A DNA stretch of 31,059 bases, taken from IMG/VR virus record IMGVR_UViG_3300035157_000104, positions 1 through 31,059 of that record; one strand, given 5' to 3'. The DNA is from a virus. The stretch's first letter is position 1, and each line of letters opens with the position of its first letter. Below, piece after piece: positions 14,201-24,000 of this stretch. The notes beneath the pieces were generated by a model. The model was given only the letters and a program-made list of their open reading frames with translations. It was not told the DNA's origin and made no database searches. A program made the position numbers and the translations under genes.

Positions 14201-17200
14201 TACCACGATCTTTATTATCATCTGTGCTAGGTGCTGTATCTCCACCAAGAGTTAGAATAGGATCATCTAACTGAGTGGTAACTGTATTGATTGTAGTTGT
14301 AGTACCATTTACAGTTAAGTTTCCTTCAATGGTAGCGTTACCACCAACTTCTAGATCATTAGAACCAGAAAGGGTGACAGGTGCATTAAATGTGCTTGTA
14401 GCGTTGACCGAGAGGGCATCTCCTGACGCATCTCCAATAGTTGTTTGAGCTCCTGTAATGCTGAATTCACGGTTGAATACTGCATCTCCGTGGACTGTAA
14501 CTGTTCCAGCAGTTGCTGAACCCAAACCACTTCTACCAGCAACGACGTTACCAGCAGGACTGACACTAAACTCAACGTTATCAGTACTTGCTTTCTTACC
14601 AACGTATAGGTTATCCCCGATGTGAAGATCAGTAGCAATACCACCACCGCCAAAGGATCTAAAGTTAGATGAGTTATCTTGTGCATAGTTAGGAGTATAT
14701 GCGGCTGTTACACCTGTTCTAAACTTATAACGAACTCTTAAGAAGTTCTGTGTGTTGAATGTCTCGTTAGATGAACCTTGGTCTTTCTGGTTTATCTGTC
14801 CATTGATGTAAATATCACTATTGAATAGTGTATTACCTTCAATATAACCACCACCATCAAGTCTTAGAGCACCATAGTCACTACCTGTAATTATATAATT
14901 GTTACTTCCATCTGTGCTTATTGTTGGAGTATCAGTACTTTCAAAGTGAATTAGAGATCCAACATTTAATGATCCTTCTATATCTGTATTACCAGATGTA
15001 CTTTGTACTACAAACTTATCAGCAGATCCATTATTTAATTTAAAGGTCTTACCAGTTGTATCAAGAATAATATCATTATGGAATGTAGAAACACCATCAA
15101 CATCTAATATGTTGTTTAGAGTTGTAGCATTATCTACATCAAGGGTACTGTTGAATGTAACACCACTGTCTACATCAAGAGTACCATCTGTGTGTACGTT
15201 ACCATTGTCAGAATCTACATCAAATACACTGACACCAGCAGCAGTTTGAATATCAAACTTTTTATTGTCTGCTTTTATTATTAAGTTATCTGTTATTTCA
15301 GTTTCTAACTGAACATCTAATGTACCTTCAATTACTGTATTACCTGTATCAGTATCAACTGTAAACTTATCTACACCCGCAGCAGTTTGTATCTTGAAGT
15401 CTTCGTTATCAGACTTGATGATAACAGTATCATTAATTTCTGTTTGTCCTGCAACAGTAACAGTACCACCAATATGTGCATTCTCAGAAAGTCCAAGACC
15501 ACCAGTTACAACTAATGTACCAGTTGTAGTTGATGTAGAACCTGTGTTTGTTGTTAATCTGAGATTACCAGCGATGATAGCAGCGTCTGTACCAGTAAAT
15601 ACTTCATTGGTGTTAGTGGCATTGTAGAGGAACCTAAAGCCACCAGTGCCATTCCAGATATTAGAGTCTGCGTAACTTTCGTCCCATCCATAAAAACCTA
15701 CTCTTGCTTGTGTGTCATAATAAGAAAACTCTACACCACGATCCTTGTTGTCATCTGCAACAGGAGCAGTGTCACCACCTAGAACGATGATTGGATCATC
15801 GACAGTCATCACAGTGGAATTAACAGTAGTGGTTGTACCATCTACTTGTAAGTCACCACGAATCTGAACTTTACCAGTTGCAGCATCGTCGTCACCTGGA
15901 TCCAAGATCATAGTACCAGCAGTGCTGCTGAGAGTATCGTCTTGGAATTGGAATCCCTCTACATTAACACGATTTGAAACATTTGTCGATGATATTGTTA
16001 TATCTTCGTCAGCCGTAATATTAATACTAGCAGTACCAGCACCGCTATTGTTTGAAACAATATCAAGAGTTCTATCAGTTGCTGAAGAGACATTGTGATG
16101 AATTTTAAGTGAACCAGCAGTTCTTTCAATAGTTTGCAGAGGAGTGTTACCTGGTCTGTCAAGTTTTATAGAAGCACCACTTATATTTGTATCGACATTG
16201 ATATCTACTCCACCAGCATTACTATTGTCGGTGTTATTAGCACCAAACAAAAGATTTCCAGAAGTGTCATTTACTTTTAAATAATTAAGATAATCAAATC
16301 CTGTGTGTCCAGTGGAAGTTGTTAGTTCATTATCTAATTCAAAATCTTGAACTGTATTTCCATCAGTGAATGTAATTTTATTATTCTGCAACTGGTTATT
16401 ATCAACACCCATTGCAGCAATGGTTACGTGACCATTTGAATCTACATCAAAGTCTTCTTGTGCAAATGATGCAAGACCTTTCTGTTCAGTACCTTCAGCA
16501 GCACAAAATCTCCAACCGTTTGCATCACCAGAACTGTGAGTAGGTGCTCCACCACCAGCAGATATAGTTTGAATTGCTTGATATACCTTAGAAGCATTTG
16601 CAATTATGTCATAACGATTATATGTTACTCCTGCGTCATAACCAGAATACTTAGATCCTTCTACTGCTGTAGCAATAGGTACATTCTCTGCTAATGTAAT
16701 ACGACCATATCTATCAACACTAAACTTAGTTGTGTTAACAGTTTGTGTACCATATGGTTCTGAGTTACTACCAGCAGCATTAACAGATGTTAATGATTCA
16801 ACGTTATAATTACCAACAACAACTGCTGTATCAGCAAGGTCAATAAATGGGTTCTGTGAACTACCATCAGGTACTGTAAATATAATTCTTCCAGCACCAC
16901 CAGTTAACTGTCTAGTGGCTATATTTCCTTGAGATACTCTAGCAAGTAAACCAACTGTAGATAGTCCTGCTAATGATGTTAGGTCATCATCTAATGGTTG
17001 AGCATCAGTAATACCATAGTTTGCAAGTGTAGATGCAAGTTCAGCACCAATAACCCTACCTTGTGAGTTAACCCTAACACGAGTGTATAGATCACTAGCA
17101 TCAGGATCAGCAGGATTATAATGTGGAAGTGTTGTTATTAATGATAAGTCAGTTGTTAATGTAAGGTTTGATGATCCATCAAAAGAACCTGATCCAGTAA

Positions 17201-17510
17201 CCTGACCAGCAAGTTGAATTTGTCTAGCGTTAGCAAGACGTGTGGCAGTTGCAGCGTTACCAATAACTGTTGCAGTTATAGCACCAGCTTGGAAGTTACC
17301 ATCAGCGTCCCTTTTTACAAGTGTATTAGCAGCGTTTGATTCTGTTTCTAGTGGTCTCTCATATCTTAAACTATTCCACGGAGTTACTCCATCCCCGATT
17401 TTAATACGTGATGTATCAATTTCAATACCAAGTTCACCCTGTGCCAAGATAGGGTTGATGTTTGCCCACTGTTGAGCACCATCACGTCTTAATTGAATTC
17501 TATTTGCCAT
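11217..17510 (-). CDS. Giant repetitive tail-fibre-like protein (2097 aa)
   Basis: Probable trimeric fibre or whisker involved in host contact. Residues 1-50 (NRIQLRRDGAQQWANINPIL, GELGIEIDTSRIKIGDGVTP) are the N-terminal segment found on many phage fibre and tropism-determinant proteins. The bulk is a long series of degenerate 20-30-residue beta repeats of the type GNTxIxGTLDV...TTLNSTLDV, suggesting a beta-helix or shaft. Two ~100-aa blocks containing DDPI(I/L)xLGGDTAP, DNKDRG and GF(Y/F)GWD are paralogous. Near the C-terminus are three copies of a DNVTEGSTNLF repeat and three YNDLTGKPTLF-type repeats, ending in a short helical region. It has its own late promoter (17552-17559). It is not clearly homologous to T4 gp34-37 by eye. 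Confidence 0.8.
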   Translation of the reverse strand: MANRIQLRRDGAQQWANINPILAQGELGIEIDTSRIKIGDGVTPWNSLRYERPLETESNAANTLVKRDADGNFQAGAITATVIGNAATATRLANARQIQLAGQVTGSGSFDGSSNLTLTTDLSLITTLPHYNPADPDASDLYTRVRVNSQGRVIGAELASTLANYGITDAQPLDDDLTSLAGLSTVGLLARVSQGNIATRQLTGGAGRIIFTVPDGSSQNPFIDLADTAVVVGNYNVESLTSVNAAGSNSEPYGTQTVNTTKFSVDRYGRITLAENVPIATAVEGSKYSGYDAGVTYNRYDIIANASKVYQAIQTISAGGGAPTHSSGDANGWRFCAAEGTEQKGLASFAQEDFDVDSNGHVTIAAMGVDNNQLQNNKITFTDGNTVQDFELDNELTTSTGHTGFDYLNYLKVNDTSGNLLFGANNTDNSNAGGVDINVDTNISGASIKLDRPGNTPLQTIERTAGSLKIHHNVSSATDRTLDIVSNNSGAGTASINITADEDITISSTNVSNRVNVEGFQFQDDTLSSTAGTMILDPGDDDAATGKVQIRGDLQVDGTTTTVNSTVMTVDDPIIVLGGDTAPVADDNKDRGVEFSYYDTQARVGFYGWDESYADSNIWNGTGGFRFLYNATNTNEVFTGTDAAIIAGNLRLTTNTGSTSTTTGTLVVTGGLGLSENAHIGGTVTVAGQTEINDTVIIKSDNEDFKIQTAAGVDKFTVDTDTGNTVIEGTLDVQLETEITDNLIIKADNKKFDIQTAAGVSVFDVDSDNGNVHTDGTLDVDSGVTFNSTLDVDNATTLNNILDVDGVSTFHNDIILDTTGKTFKLNNGSADKFVVQSTSGNTDIEGSLNVGSLIHFESTDTPTISTDGSNNYIITGSDYGALRLDGGGYIEGNTLFNSDIYINGQINQKDQGSSNETFNTQNFLRVRYKFRTGVTAAYTPNYAQDNSSNFRSFGGGGIATDLHIGDNLYVGKKASTDNVEFSVSPAGNVVAGRSGLGSATAGTVTVHGDAVFNREFSITGAQTTIGDASGDALSVNATSTFNAPVTLSGSNDLEVGGNATIEGNLTVNGTTTTINTVTTQLDDPILTLGGDTAPSTDDNKDRGIEFRYYDGSAKLGFFGWDDSQARFALYHNATNTSEVFGGTRSGIDAGSIKLFDTTNATSPSTGTLIVGGGAGIGLDLRVGDDLFVVDDADIGGNLNVTGTFDVGDDLAVANNKFNVDSVTGNTTVAGTFGLTGIATLNSTVNIVGSGSNLTVAGTGSISGNFDINSTKFTVAAATGNTVIDGTLDVDEATNVTSTLGVTGITTITNATAQSLSSGSHSAGGAFRLTGGAGIGGNVSIGGSARIYTDLTVDDDLLVKDVTEVQGLFKATNTADSGSATDVNASVRTAGGLAVAKKTFIGDDLNVGAGNFTVDGPTGNTLIAGTLGVTQNTNLSTFTASGIATLQSTLNLGGSLNINSSKFTVASVSGNTNIAGTLDVTNAVDLDSTLNVDGNADFNSGIDVTSGNATFAGLVQADNVTDSTGYSDASASISTDGGLSVKKKAYVGGDFSVGGAAGIKASILAASGNTDIKGTLNVDDSVTFGGTLGVTGQITGDVTGDLTGNADTSTQVAVTETNNNALFYPAFMGGNTGNQSVHVDSANLRYNPFSNTLTVTNFLSTTNFEVQGNMNVTGTITFQESQVGDISNHDTDALSEGTTNLYFTDERVDDRVNNLFTAGTGITKVYDDAANSYTLSVTQSDINTDNVTEGSTNLFTTAARTRTHFVYGTGIQLNTDTISVTQGDINTDNVTEGSTNLFTTNTRTRSHFTYGNGIALSAGGELSVTESEISTDNVTEGSTNLFTTAARTRGHISVSGDLSYNASTGVISYTIPNTIASLSNHDTDDVAEGSSNLYYTDARADARIAAASTSDLSEGSNLYYTDARADARVVAGITGKLDASAISTFGLTLVDDATASAARTTLGLGSAATTASSAYATAAQGTLADSATQPGDLATVATSGAYNDLTGKPTLFSGAYNDLTGKPTLFSGDYDDLSNKPTLGTAAATASTAYATAAQGTKADANDTDIDDIYTQLVAIGNNNAITTVAQLKTALLALARS
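11397..11514 (-). repeat. 42-bp tandem repeat in the fibre-like gene
   Basis: A 42-base unit (14 aa, YNDLTGKPTLFSGA) is repeated almost identically at 11431-11472 and 11473-11514, with a third diverged copy just below. In-frame, so copy number changes would lengthen or shorten the fibre without frameshift. Confidence 0.85.
11970..12320 (-). repeat. About 43-aa tandem protein repeats in the fibre-like gene
   Basis: Three successive blocks carry (I/S)TDNVTEGSTNLFTT followed by (A/N)TRTR and a beta strand ending SVT. The DNA is also visibly conserved, for example the stretch reading gttgtgaatagatttgta or its variants at 11983, 12116 and 12246. Confidence 0.75.
14030..15850 (-). repeat. Two paralogous ~100-aa blocks in the fibre-like gene
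   Basis: Blocks at roughly 15550-15850 and 14040-14320 both encode TTTT(V/I)N, DDPI(I/L), LGGDTAP, DDNKDRG(V/I)EF, a GWD motif and NATNT(N/S)EVF. They are about 1.5 kb apart, in the same frame, and clearly arose by duplication inside the gene. Confidence 0.85.
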
Positions 17511-17551
17511 TGGTTATGGTATCCTACATTTCGGACAATATGCCTCCAAGA

Positions 17552-17559
17552 TATTTATA
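17552..17559 (-). promoter_or_regulatory. Perfect late promoter TATAAATA for the fibre-like gene
   Basis: TATAAATA on the minus strand, 41 bases upstream of the ATG at 17510 and just after the terminator at 17566-17587. AGGATACC lies in the resulting leader. Confidence 0.85.
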
Positions 17560-17565
17560 ACCGTT

Positions 17566-17587
17566 AAAAAGAGACCTCTCGGTCTCT
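17566..17587 (-). terminator. Rho-independent terminator after the coiled-coil genes
   Basis: On the minus strand, AGAGACC, a GAGA tetraloop (GNRA type) and GGTCTCT are followed by TTTT. It lies 8 bases after the stop of the 70-aa gene and ends transcription from the DUF4815/gp8 unit. Confidence 0.88.
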
Positions 17588-17594
17588 CTCTAAA

Positions 17595-17807
17595 TTATTG
17601 TGTCTCTACATTGTCAACAGTAGGTTCACCATCTGAGAGGATGTACTCCAGTGTTTCTATAGCACCTTGGAGTTTTAGTGCTTGTTGTTCATTCTGTCGA
17701 ATCTTTTGAGCCATCTGTTGGTTCTCATCGACATATGCCTTTAATCTAGTTTTGAAATCAGAAAGTAGTTTTTCCTGATCTACAGTTTCAGGTGCGTCAG
17801 CAGTCAT
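17595..17807 (-). CDS. Small coiled-coil protein (70 aa)
   Basis: Mostly one long helix with heptad character (LSDFKTRLKAYVDENQQMAQ, KIRQNEQQALKLQGAIETLE) and an acidic C-terminus. The length suits a trimerisation or assembly factor for the neighbouring fibre or structural proteins, which is an inference from position. Its ATG overlaps the stop of the 76-aa gene (ATGA, 17804-17807). It is the last gene before the terminator at 17566-17587. Confidence 0.75.
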   Translation of the reverse strand: MTADAPETVDQEKLLSDFKTRLKAYVDENQQMAQKIRQNEQQALKLQGAIETLEYILSDGEPTVDNVETQ

Positions 17808-18034
17808 TTGTTTAATAAAGATTGTTTAATTAAGTTTTTCAACTCAGATAATTCTGATTTTAGCACATCCATATCTTTTTGCATAGTTTCGATTTTGAGA
17901 TCTTTCTCTTGTCGTCTTTTAGCAGCAGATCCTGGAGGGGTTGCTTTTGTATTTAGTATGGCACCAGACTTGGTGTCTCGTACTAAATCAGGTTTACCTT
18001 TTACGTGTTGAAAGTCAGGTTTCTTAGAGGTCAC
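17804..18034 (-). CDS. Small coiled-coil protein (76 aa)
   Basis: N-terminal extended basic segment (KGKPDLVRDTKSGAILNTKA) followed by a coiled coil (LKIETMQKDMDVLKSELSEL). The motif x-LVRDxxSGAILNT is, as I recall, a recurring small T4-like phage protein of unknown role. It overlaps the 3' end of the 2404-aa gene by 11 bases and the next gene by 4, so the three are translationally linked. Possibly a minor virion or assembly protein. Confidence 0.75.
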   Translation of the reverse strand: MTSKKPDFQHVKGKPDLVRDTKSGAILNTKATPPGSAAKRRQEKDLKIETMQKDMDVLKSELSELKNLIKQSLLNK

Positions 18035-21000
18035 TTAAAGCTAATACACGAAGGTTTTTAATTTCGGGTACGTATGCTTGGTTTCGAGATGTCATAATAA
18101 TTTTAATTTGAGCAGCAGTGAATTCAGCACCTGTATAGGTGTATTCTAAATCCCTGAGAAGATATGCTTCAGTCTTTTGAACTGTCTTATCTTCCAATCC
18201 GTTTCCGTTAAAATATATATACCCTATTTCATCGAAAGTAATAGACGCACCAACAGGTTGTATACGATACATAACGTGGATTTCTGTATCAGGATGTCTC
18301 CATCCCTCAAACTGAACCTTTAAGGTATTTGCTGGATTCAGTAAGTTCATAGTCTTACTGATGTAAACAGCATCATTCTTATCACCACTTCTTTGCTCTG
18401 CGTTAGAATTAGCAGGCTCAATCTGGTTGATTCTATTAGAAGTTGTAATTAATGAACAACGATCTGTATCAACCACAGGTGACAAGTTAGCGTTAGTTGA
18501 ACTCAATAGTAAGTTCATAGTCAATGACTTAGAACCACTTAGTTTTGCATCTTCGTTAACTTTAGAACATACCAATTTAGGGAATGTCATATAGTTATCT
18601 TCGTTTGCAATACAGTCTAAGTACACACCATCATTAATGAATGATGCTTCACTCACGTTTGCACCATTAAGTATGGATGTAGCAGAGACTGCGTTCAATC
18701 TAGGAATAATATCCGTTTCAGGGAAGTTATTCATTTCAAGTTGTGGATAGAACTGTTCAAACTGAACGTTCTGTGTAGCAGTAACATCTTCACCACCATT
18801 CTGAACTCCGTTTGTAGATACAGATGTGACTGCAACCTTATACGAGTCAAGAGTTGGTGAACCAATAGCAGTGTGTAACTTGTTGATTTCTGTTAGAGGA
18901 ATACCATCTAAGTTATAACACTCAATAATACTTGTATTACTATGTGCTAAAGCAGCAGTTCCACCTTTACCACGAGAACCAGAAGGTAATGTAATAATCT
19001 TACCGTCAGATGATATATTACTGTACTCAATAATTTCAAAATGTTTCTGACTGATTTCAGGATCACGAATAATAATGTATCCCACGTTGGATGTTGCAAC
19101 AGCAGCACCATTGATCGTTGTATGGAACGCTGAAGCATCTTGAACGTGTAACTGGAAGGTTCCTGAAACCGCATCCGCAGCTGTAATACCATTTGTATGA
19201 TATGCAGAGTCAATGATTGTAGGAGCAACTTCTGAAATTACACCTTCTAGTTTTACATTATTAGCAGTATCGTGCATACAATGGTTAGCGTGCATCACTT
19301 CGATCTCAGTAGCTTGGTTGAAGTATGAGATAGGAGCAGCAGGATAATCATTGATATCATCTCCAGTTGCATTGATACCACCAGCAGCTATAGTTCCTGA
19401 TCCAGTTGTAGCACCACTTGTTGTTTGTGTTATAGCATCACCCACACCAAACGTACCTGTAACAGATTTAATTGAAACAACACCAGTTCCTGAATTAAAT
19501 GCAGTCACCATACCTGATGCTCCTGAACCGTTTGTTATTGTATTGTTTGAATCAAATGTACCTGTAACACCAGTCAGTGTAATATCAGCAAGTGATCTAG
19601 AAGATACAAGTCTATAGATGTAACTAGCACCAGATGCAACACCTTCTCTAAAGGTTCCTGCAACGTCATCTACGATGATGTAAGCATTAGATGACCCTTG
19701 TACACCTTGTACAACTTGTCTGATGATAGCAGATGGTACAGGGGATGTATCAGTCTGTGTAATCTCAGCACCAATAGTAAAGTTTGCTTGGTGATCAGAA
19801 AGAATAATCTTAATCTCTGGTTTTAGAGTTCTGATTGGATTTGCTCTTAGTTGAGAAATACCACTGTTACCTATAGCAAGTTCAGCATTATTGAATACAG
19901 CAGTACCTGTTGAGTTAGCAGTAAATTGTGCTTTATATAATGTGAATTTTAAATCTTCATACTGGTCAGCAGTCCAAGTAGATGCGTTCTGTGATTTGAA
20001 TAGAACACCAGCATAAGGTTGTTCAGATATAGTTCTGTCATTAGTAACATCATCCTCACCCATTCTTGATATCCAGAGTTTGAATTCGTTAGAGTCAGAA
20101 AGAACAACTAAACAGTATTCTCTATTTTCTGTAACGTATACAGGTGAATCAAATGTAAATCTTGTGGCAACTGTACCATTCTCAGATAGATTGATCTGTG
20201 AAGGTAAAAGTGTAACGTCAGAGAAAGCAAGAACTTTAGTGGTTGGATAACCATTTGCCATCTCTCTAACCTGTACTGATACAGGAATTCTCTCATCTCT
20301 TGTATTGAAATATAACTCACAACTTGTTAAGAATGCACCACCTTTAGATTCAACCAAGAATGATTGTGCAAGAGGGTCATACCAACCTGTGTCTCTAGTT
20401 ACGTTACTTGTAGTGTTATTAACAGTTCTATCTTGTGTAACTGTATCTCTTACAATATCAGCATTTCTAACAGCAAAGATTGTTGTCTGTTTAGTTTCAA
20501 TAACACCTGACGCAACATAGTTAGCAGATGCAGCAGAGTCAACTTGACCAGGTACTCTAGAGTCAGTGTCTGATGTAGTAAGTCTTACAACACGTGTACC
20601 TGTAGCAAATCTTGGGTTGGTTGATACACGTGGGTTGGGTATCCACATAATACCTTCCATATCACCGTTAGTATTTGCAACTAAACGTTTTGTCTTAACA
20701 ACAGCACGAGCACCAGATGTTTGTCCTACAAGAATCTCAGTTTCAATAGGATTACCATAATATGCACCAGCAACTGTTTCTGACATTGTTTTAGTATCAA
20801 TGTTCAAGAAACCTGTTGTAGAAGCATAGGATGTTGGAAGATCAGATCCATCATAAGGTGATTTACCATCATCAAATCCTGATTCAGGACTTACAATTTT
20901 TAATCTACATCCAGATGTTTGACCAACAACAGTTTCATCAGTAACAAATGGTGTGTTATTTGTACGACTATCATCAACTGGATTTTTGATAACTTCAATT

Positions 21001-24000
21001 AATCTTGGAGTTGTATAGTAATTTACATCTACATTATCAATAAAAGCATAGAATCTTGTATTTGGTTTTAGACGCTGGATCTTAAACGCAATGTTTCTTG
21101 ATCTAATAAAAGGTATTACTGTTTTTTCTAAAGTACGATCACCCATATTCTGACGATCAATTCTAGGTGTAACTCTACTTCTGATACCAGAACGTGACTG
21201 GTTACTTACAGTGTTTGTAGTTGTTGTAGTAATTCTTCTAATATATGGCCACTGACCTCTTCTCATAGTCTGTGTATCAGATCTACTAGAAGCAGAAGAC
21301 CAGTTTGTTCTCCAAGAGTTCCATTGTGTTGGAATAAATCCAGTGTTTACATCACCACCAAGACGTTGGATACTAGCAGTAAAGTCACCTTCAATATTAA
21401 CAACTCTATCTGGTACTCTACGTGTATCAACCCAATCGTCAGAAGATGGATATAGATCTAATCTACCAATATAAGCAAACACGTTGAATGGGTTTACATT
21501 CTCAACTCTAGAAGCATATGGTTGAACAATAAATGTACTTTCAACATATGGAAGTGTTAAAGTTCCTGTTGAATGAAGAGTAACATTACTAGATGCAGAT
21601 CCATTATATTCTAGAGGTACGTTCGTTGTATAATGGGACGCACGCATAGTACCATCAGCAAAGTCTAGAGCACAAGCAAAGTCTTCGTGTGTTGATTCAG
21701 CTGAGTCAAAACTTGTAAAATTATCTACAAGGAATCCGTTCTTAAATTTATCAAAACCATCACTATCTTTGATAGGTAGAGATGCAGTCTCAAGTTCGAG
21801 AAGAGATAGTGAAGTATAATATTCTAAGTTATCAACTCTTCTTTCAATAAGACCGATATCACGCATAGTAAATCGTCTATTGTTTTCTCTAACAATATGA
21901 ACTCCTTCAGGACCATATCCATATGGTTCGTGATATAAAGTAGCAAGTAACATTGCATTATCAATGTTAGCTGGTACATCATCTGCCTCACCAGGTATAC
22001 CCTTTGCAACTTTGAATCCTTGCTGGTCTGTTAAGAATAACTTATCAATTCTTCCAACATAATAATCATAGTCACAACGGAAATCTGATTCTGGTTTTGG
22101 AATATCAATAACCGTGGCGTTATTTGCAACACCACCTGAAGCAAATCCTCTATCTTTAAAGTCTAACGATGCACAGTTAACATAGTATGGTGAACTAACA
22201 GTTCCTGATCCAGATAAAACTGGAGTAACGGCAGGACGGAAATCAAGAACATCTCTGAGCTCTCTTGTTTCACCAGCAAATTTGATTGCTGGAATATCTT
22301 TATAATCAATACCAACGTATGACTGTGATGCAAAATAGTCACCTGTTGCTTCGTGTGTGAATCTGTCAAAGACTATTGCTAATTTACGAAGAGGTGCACT
22401 AGAAGCAGCAAACTTAATTAGTTTAGATATGTCATAAAAATGACCTTGCTGGTTAGGATCTAAGTAGAAGTTATCTGTAATATTACGAGAACCATTATTA
22501 ATTGATCCATCAGCATCATTAATAAGACCAGTGATTATATTACCATTAGCATCAAAACCTTGTACAGTTTCACCAAGTGAGAATAGACTTTCATTTTCAT
22601 ATACAAAATGACAAACATATGAAACAGAGTTAAAGTTTACAACACGTGCCTTTGCTTTAGATGTCTGTCCTTCAATAATTGTACCTTTGTTAAAGATAGT
22701 AGCATCCTGCATTGTCAAATTAGGAATCACAGCAGCATTATCATCATTTGATTCATATACAGCGTGTATATTATAAACGTCTGTAGATCCTAAAGAAATT
22801 TCTTCATCTTCAATACGAGTTCCATACAATGATCCGTATGACAAACCATATTTAACATTATCAGATGAGTTAGCAGTTTTCTCTACTTTCATAACTTCCA
22901 TCTGAGTTGCGTTTTTAAGTTTCTTCTCAGCTGAGTTTTTAGAAACTGATGCAACTAAACGTACTGTACTTACACCTGTAAGACCAGATACTGTTAAGGA
23001 AGTTCTCGGTGTACCTGTGCTATTAAATGAGAGGTTGCTTTCGATGTCGATAAGTGTTCCTGCGGTTGGTGCGAGTTCCACCAAGGCGTAATGATCTTTA
23101 TCATATGCCAAAAACTGTTCGTCTGCTGGTAAGGAAATAGTAAAGTCATTTGCTCCTGTAACTGTAATGTCGTCAAATGAACGTGCAACTATTGCAGATT
23201 CATCTGAGATGGACTTGATTGATTCTTTGGGCATCTCAATCATCAAGTCAGCAGTTTCTCTATCATAAATTTGTGGTCTTTGACGAACCATAAATCCATA
23301 ATCTCCTGCTGGAATATTGTTACCACTATAAGTTGCTGTAGTTGCACTTGTTAGATTATTATCAATATTTGTTCCTGATAAGTTGATAAGATCAATGTAT
23401 AACGTATTACTATTGTTAAACGTTAATTGATCACCTGGTCTGAGGTCTAAAGTAAAGTTAGACTGTGTACCAGTAATAGTACCAGTAGCACCACTAGAAC
23501 TAACATTAAAGTTAGATCCAAGAATGATTGTTTCTTGATCTAATAGGAAATCACCAGCAAAAATAATTGCATTAGTATCTGGATCTTTACCTATCATTCC
23601 TTTAGCATCAGTTATTTCGTGTGTAAATGTTTCAACAACTGTTCCAATTTCTACACCATCTCTTTCAATAACTTCACCAACTTTAAACTGTCCATATGAC
23701 TGATACAATTTAATAAGATCAACACCATTATAATCTGCCTCTACAAATGCTTTTGCTTTAGAAGTACGTCCTCTAATAACGTGACCTTGTGCTACTGTTA
23801 CACTTTGACTTAACTTCATCAAAGTTAGTGGTTGTAAATCAAATACGTATGCTTTGAATACTGTAGAAGCAGATGTTACGTTAGTACCATTATGATATTC
23901 ATATGCAGCGACACGACCATAACCAATAATATTACCAGTTGCAGATAAAGATCCGTTAGGTTTAACATCTCTAAACTCAACAACTTGATAGTTTTCTGTA

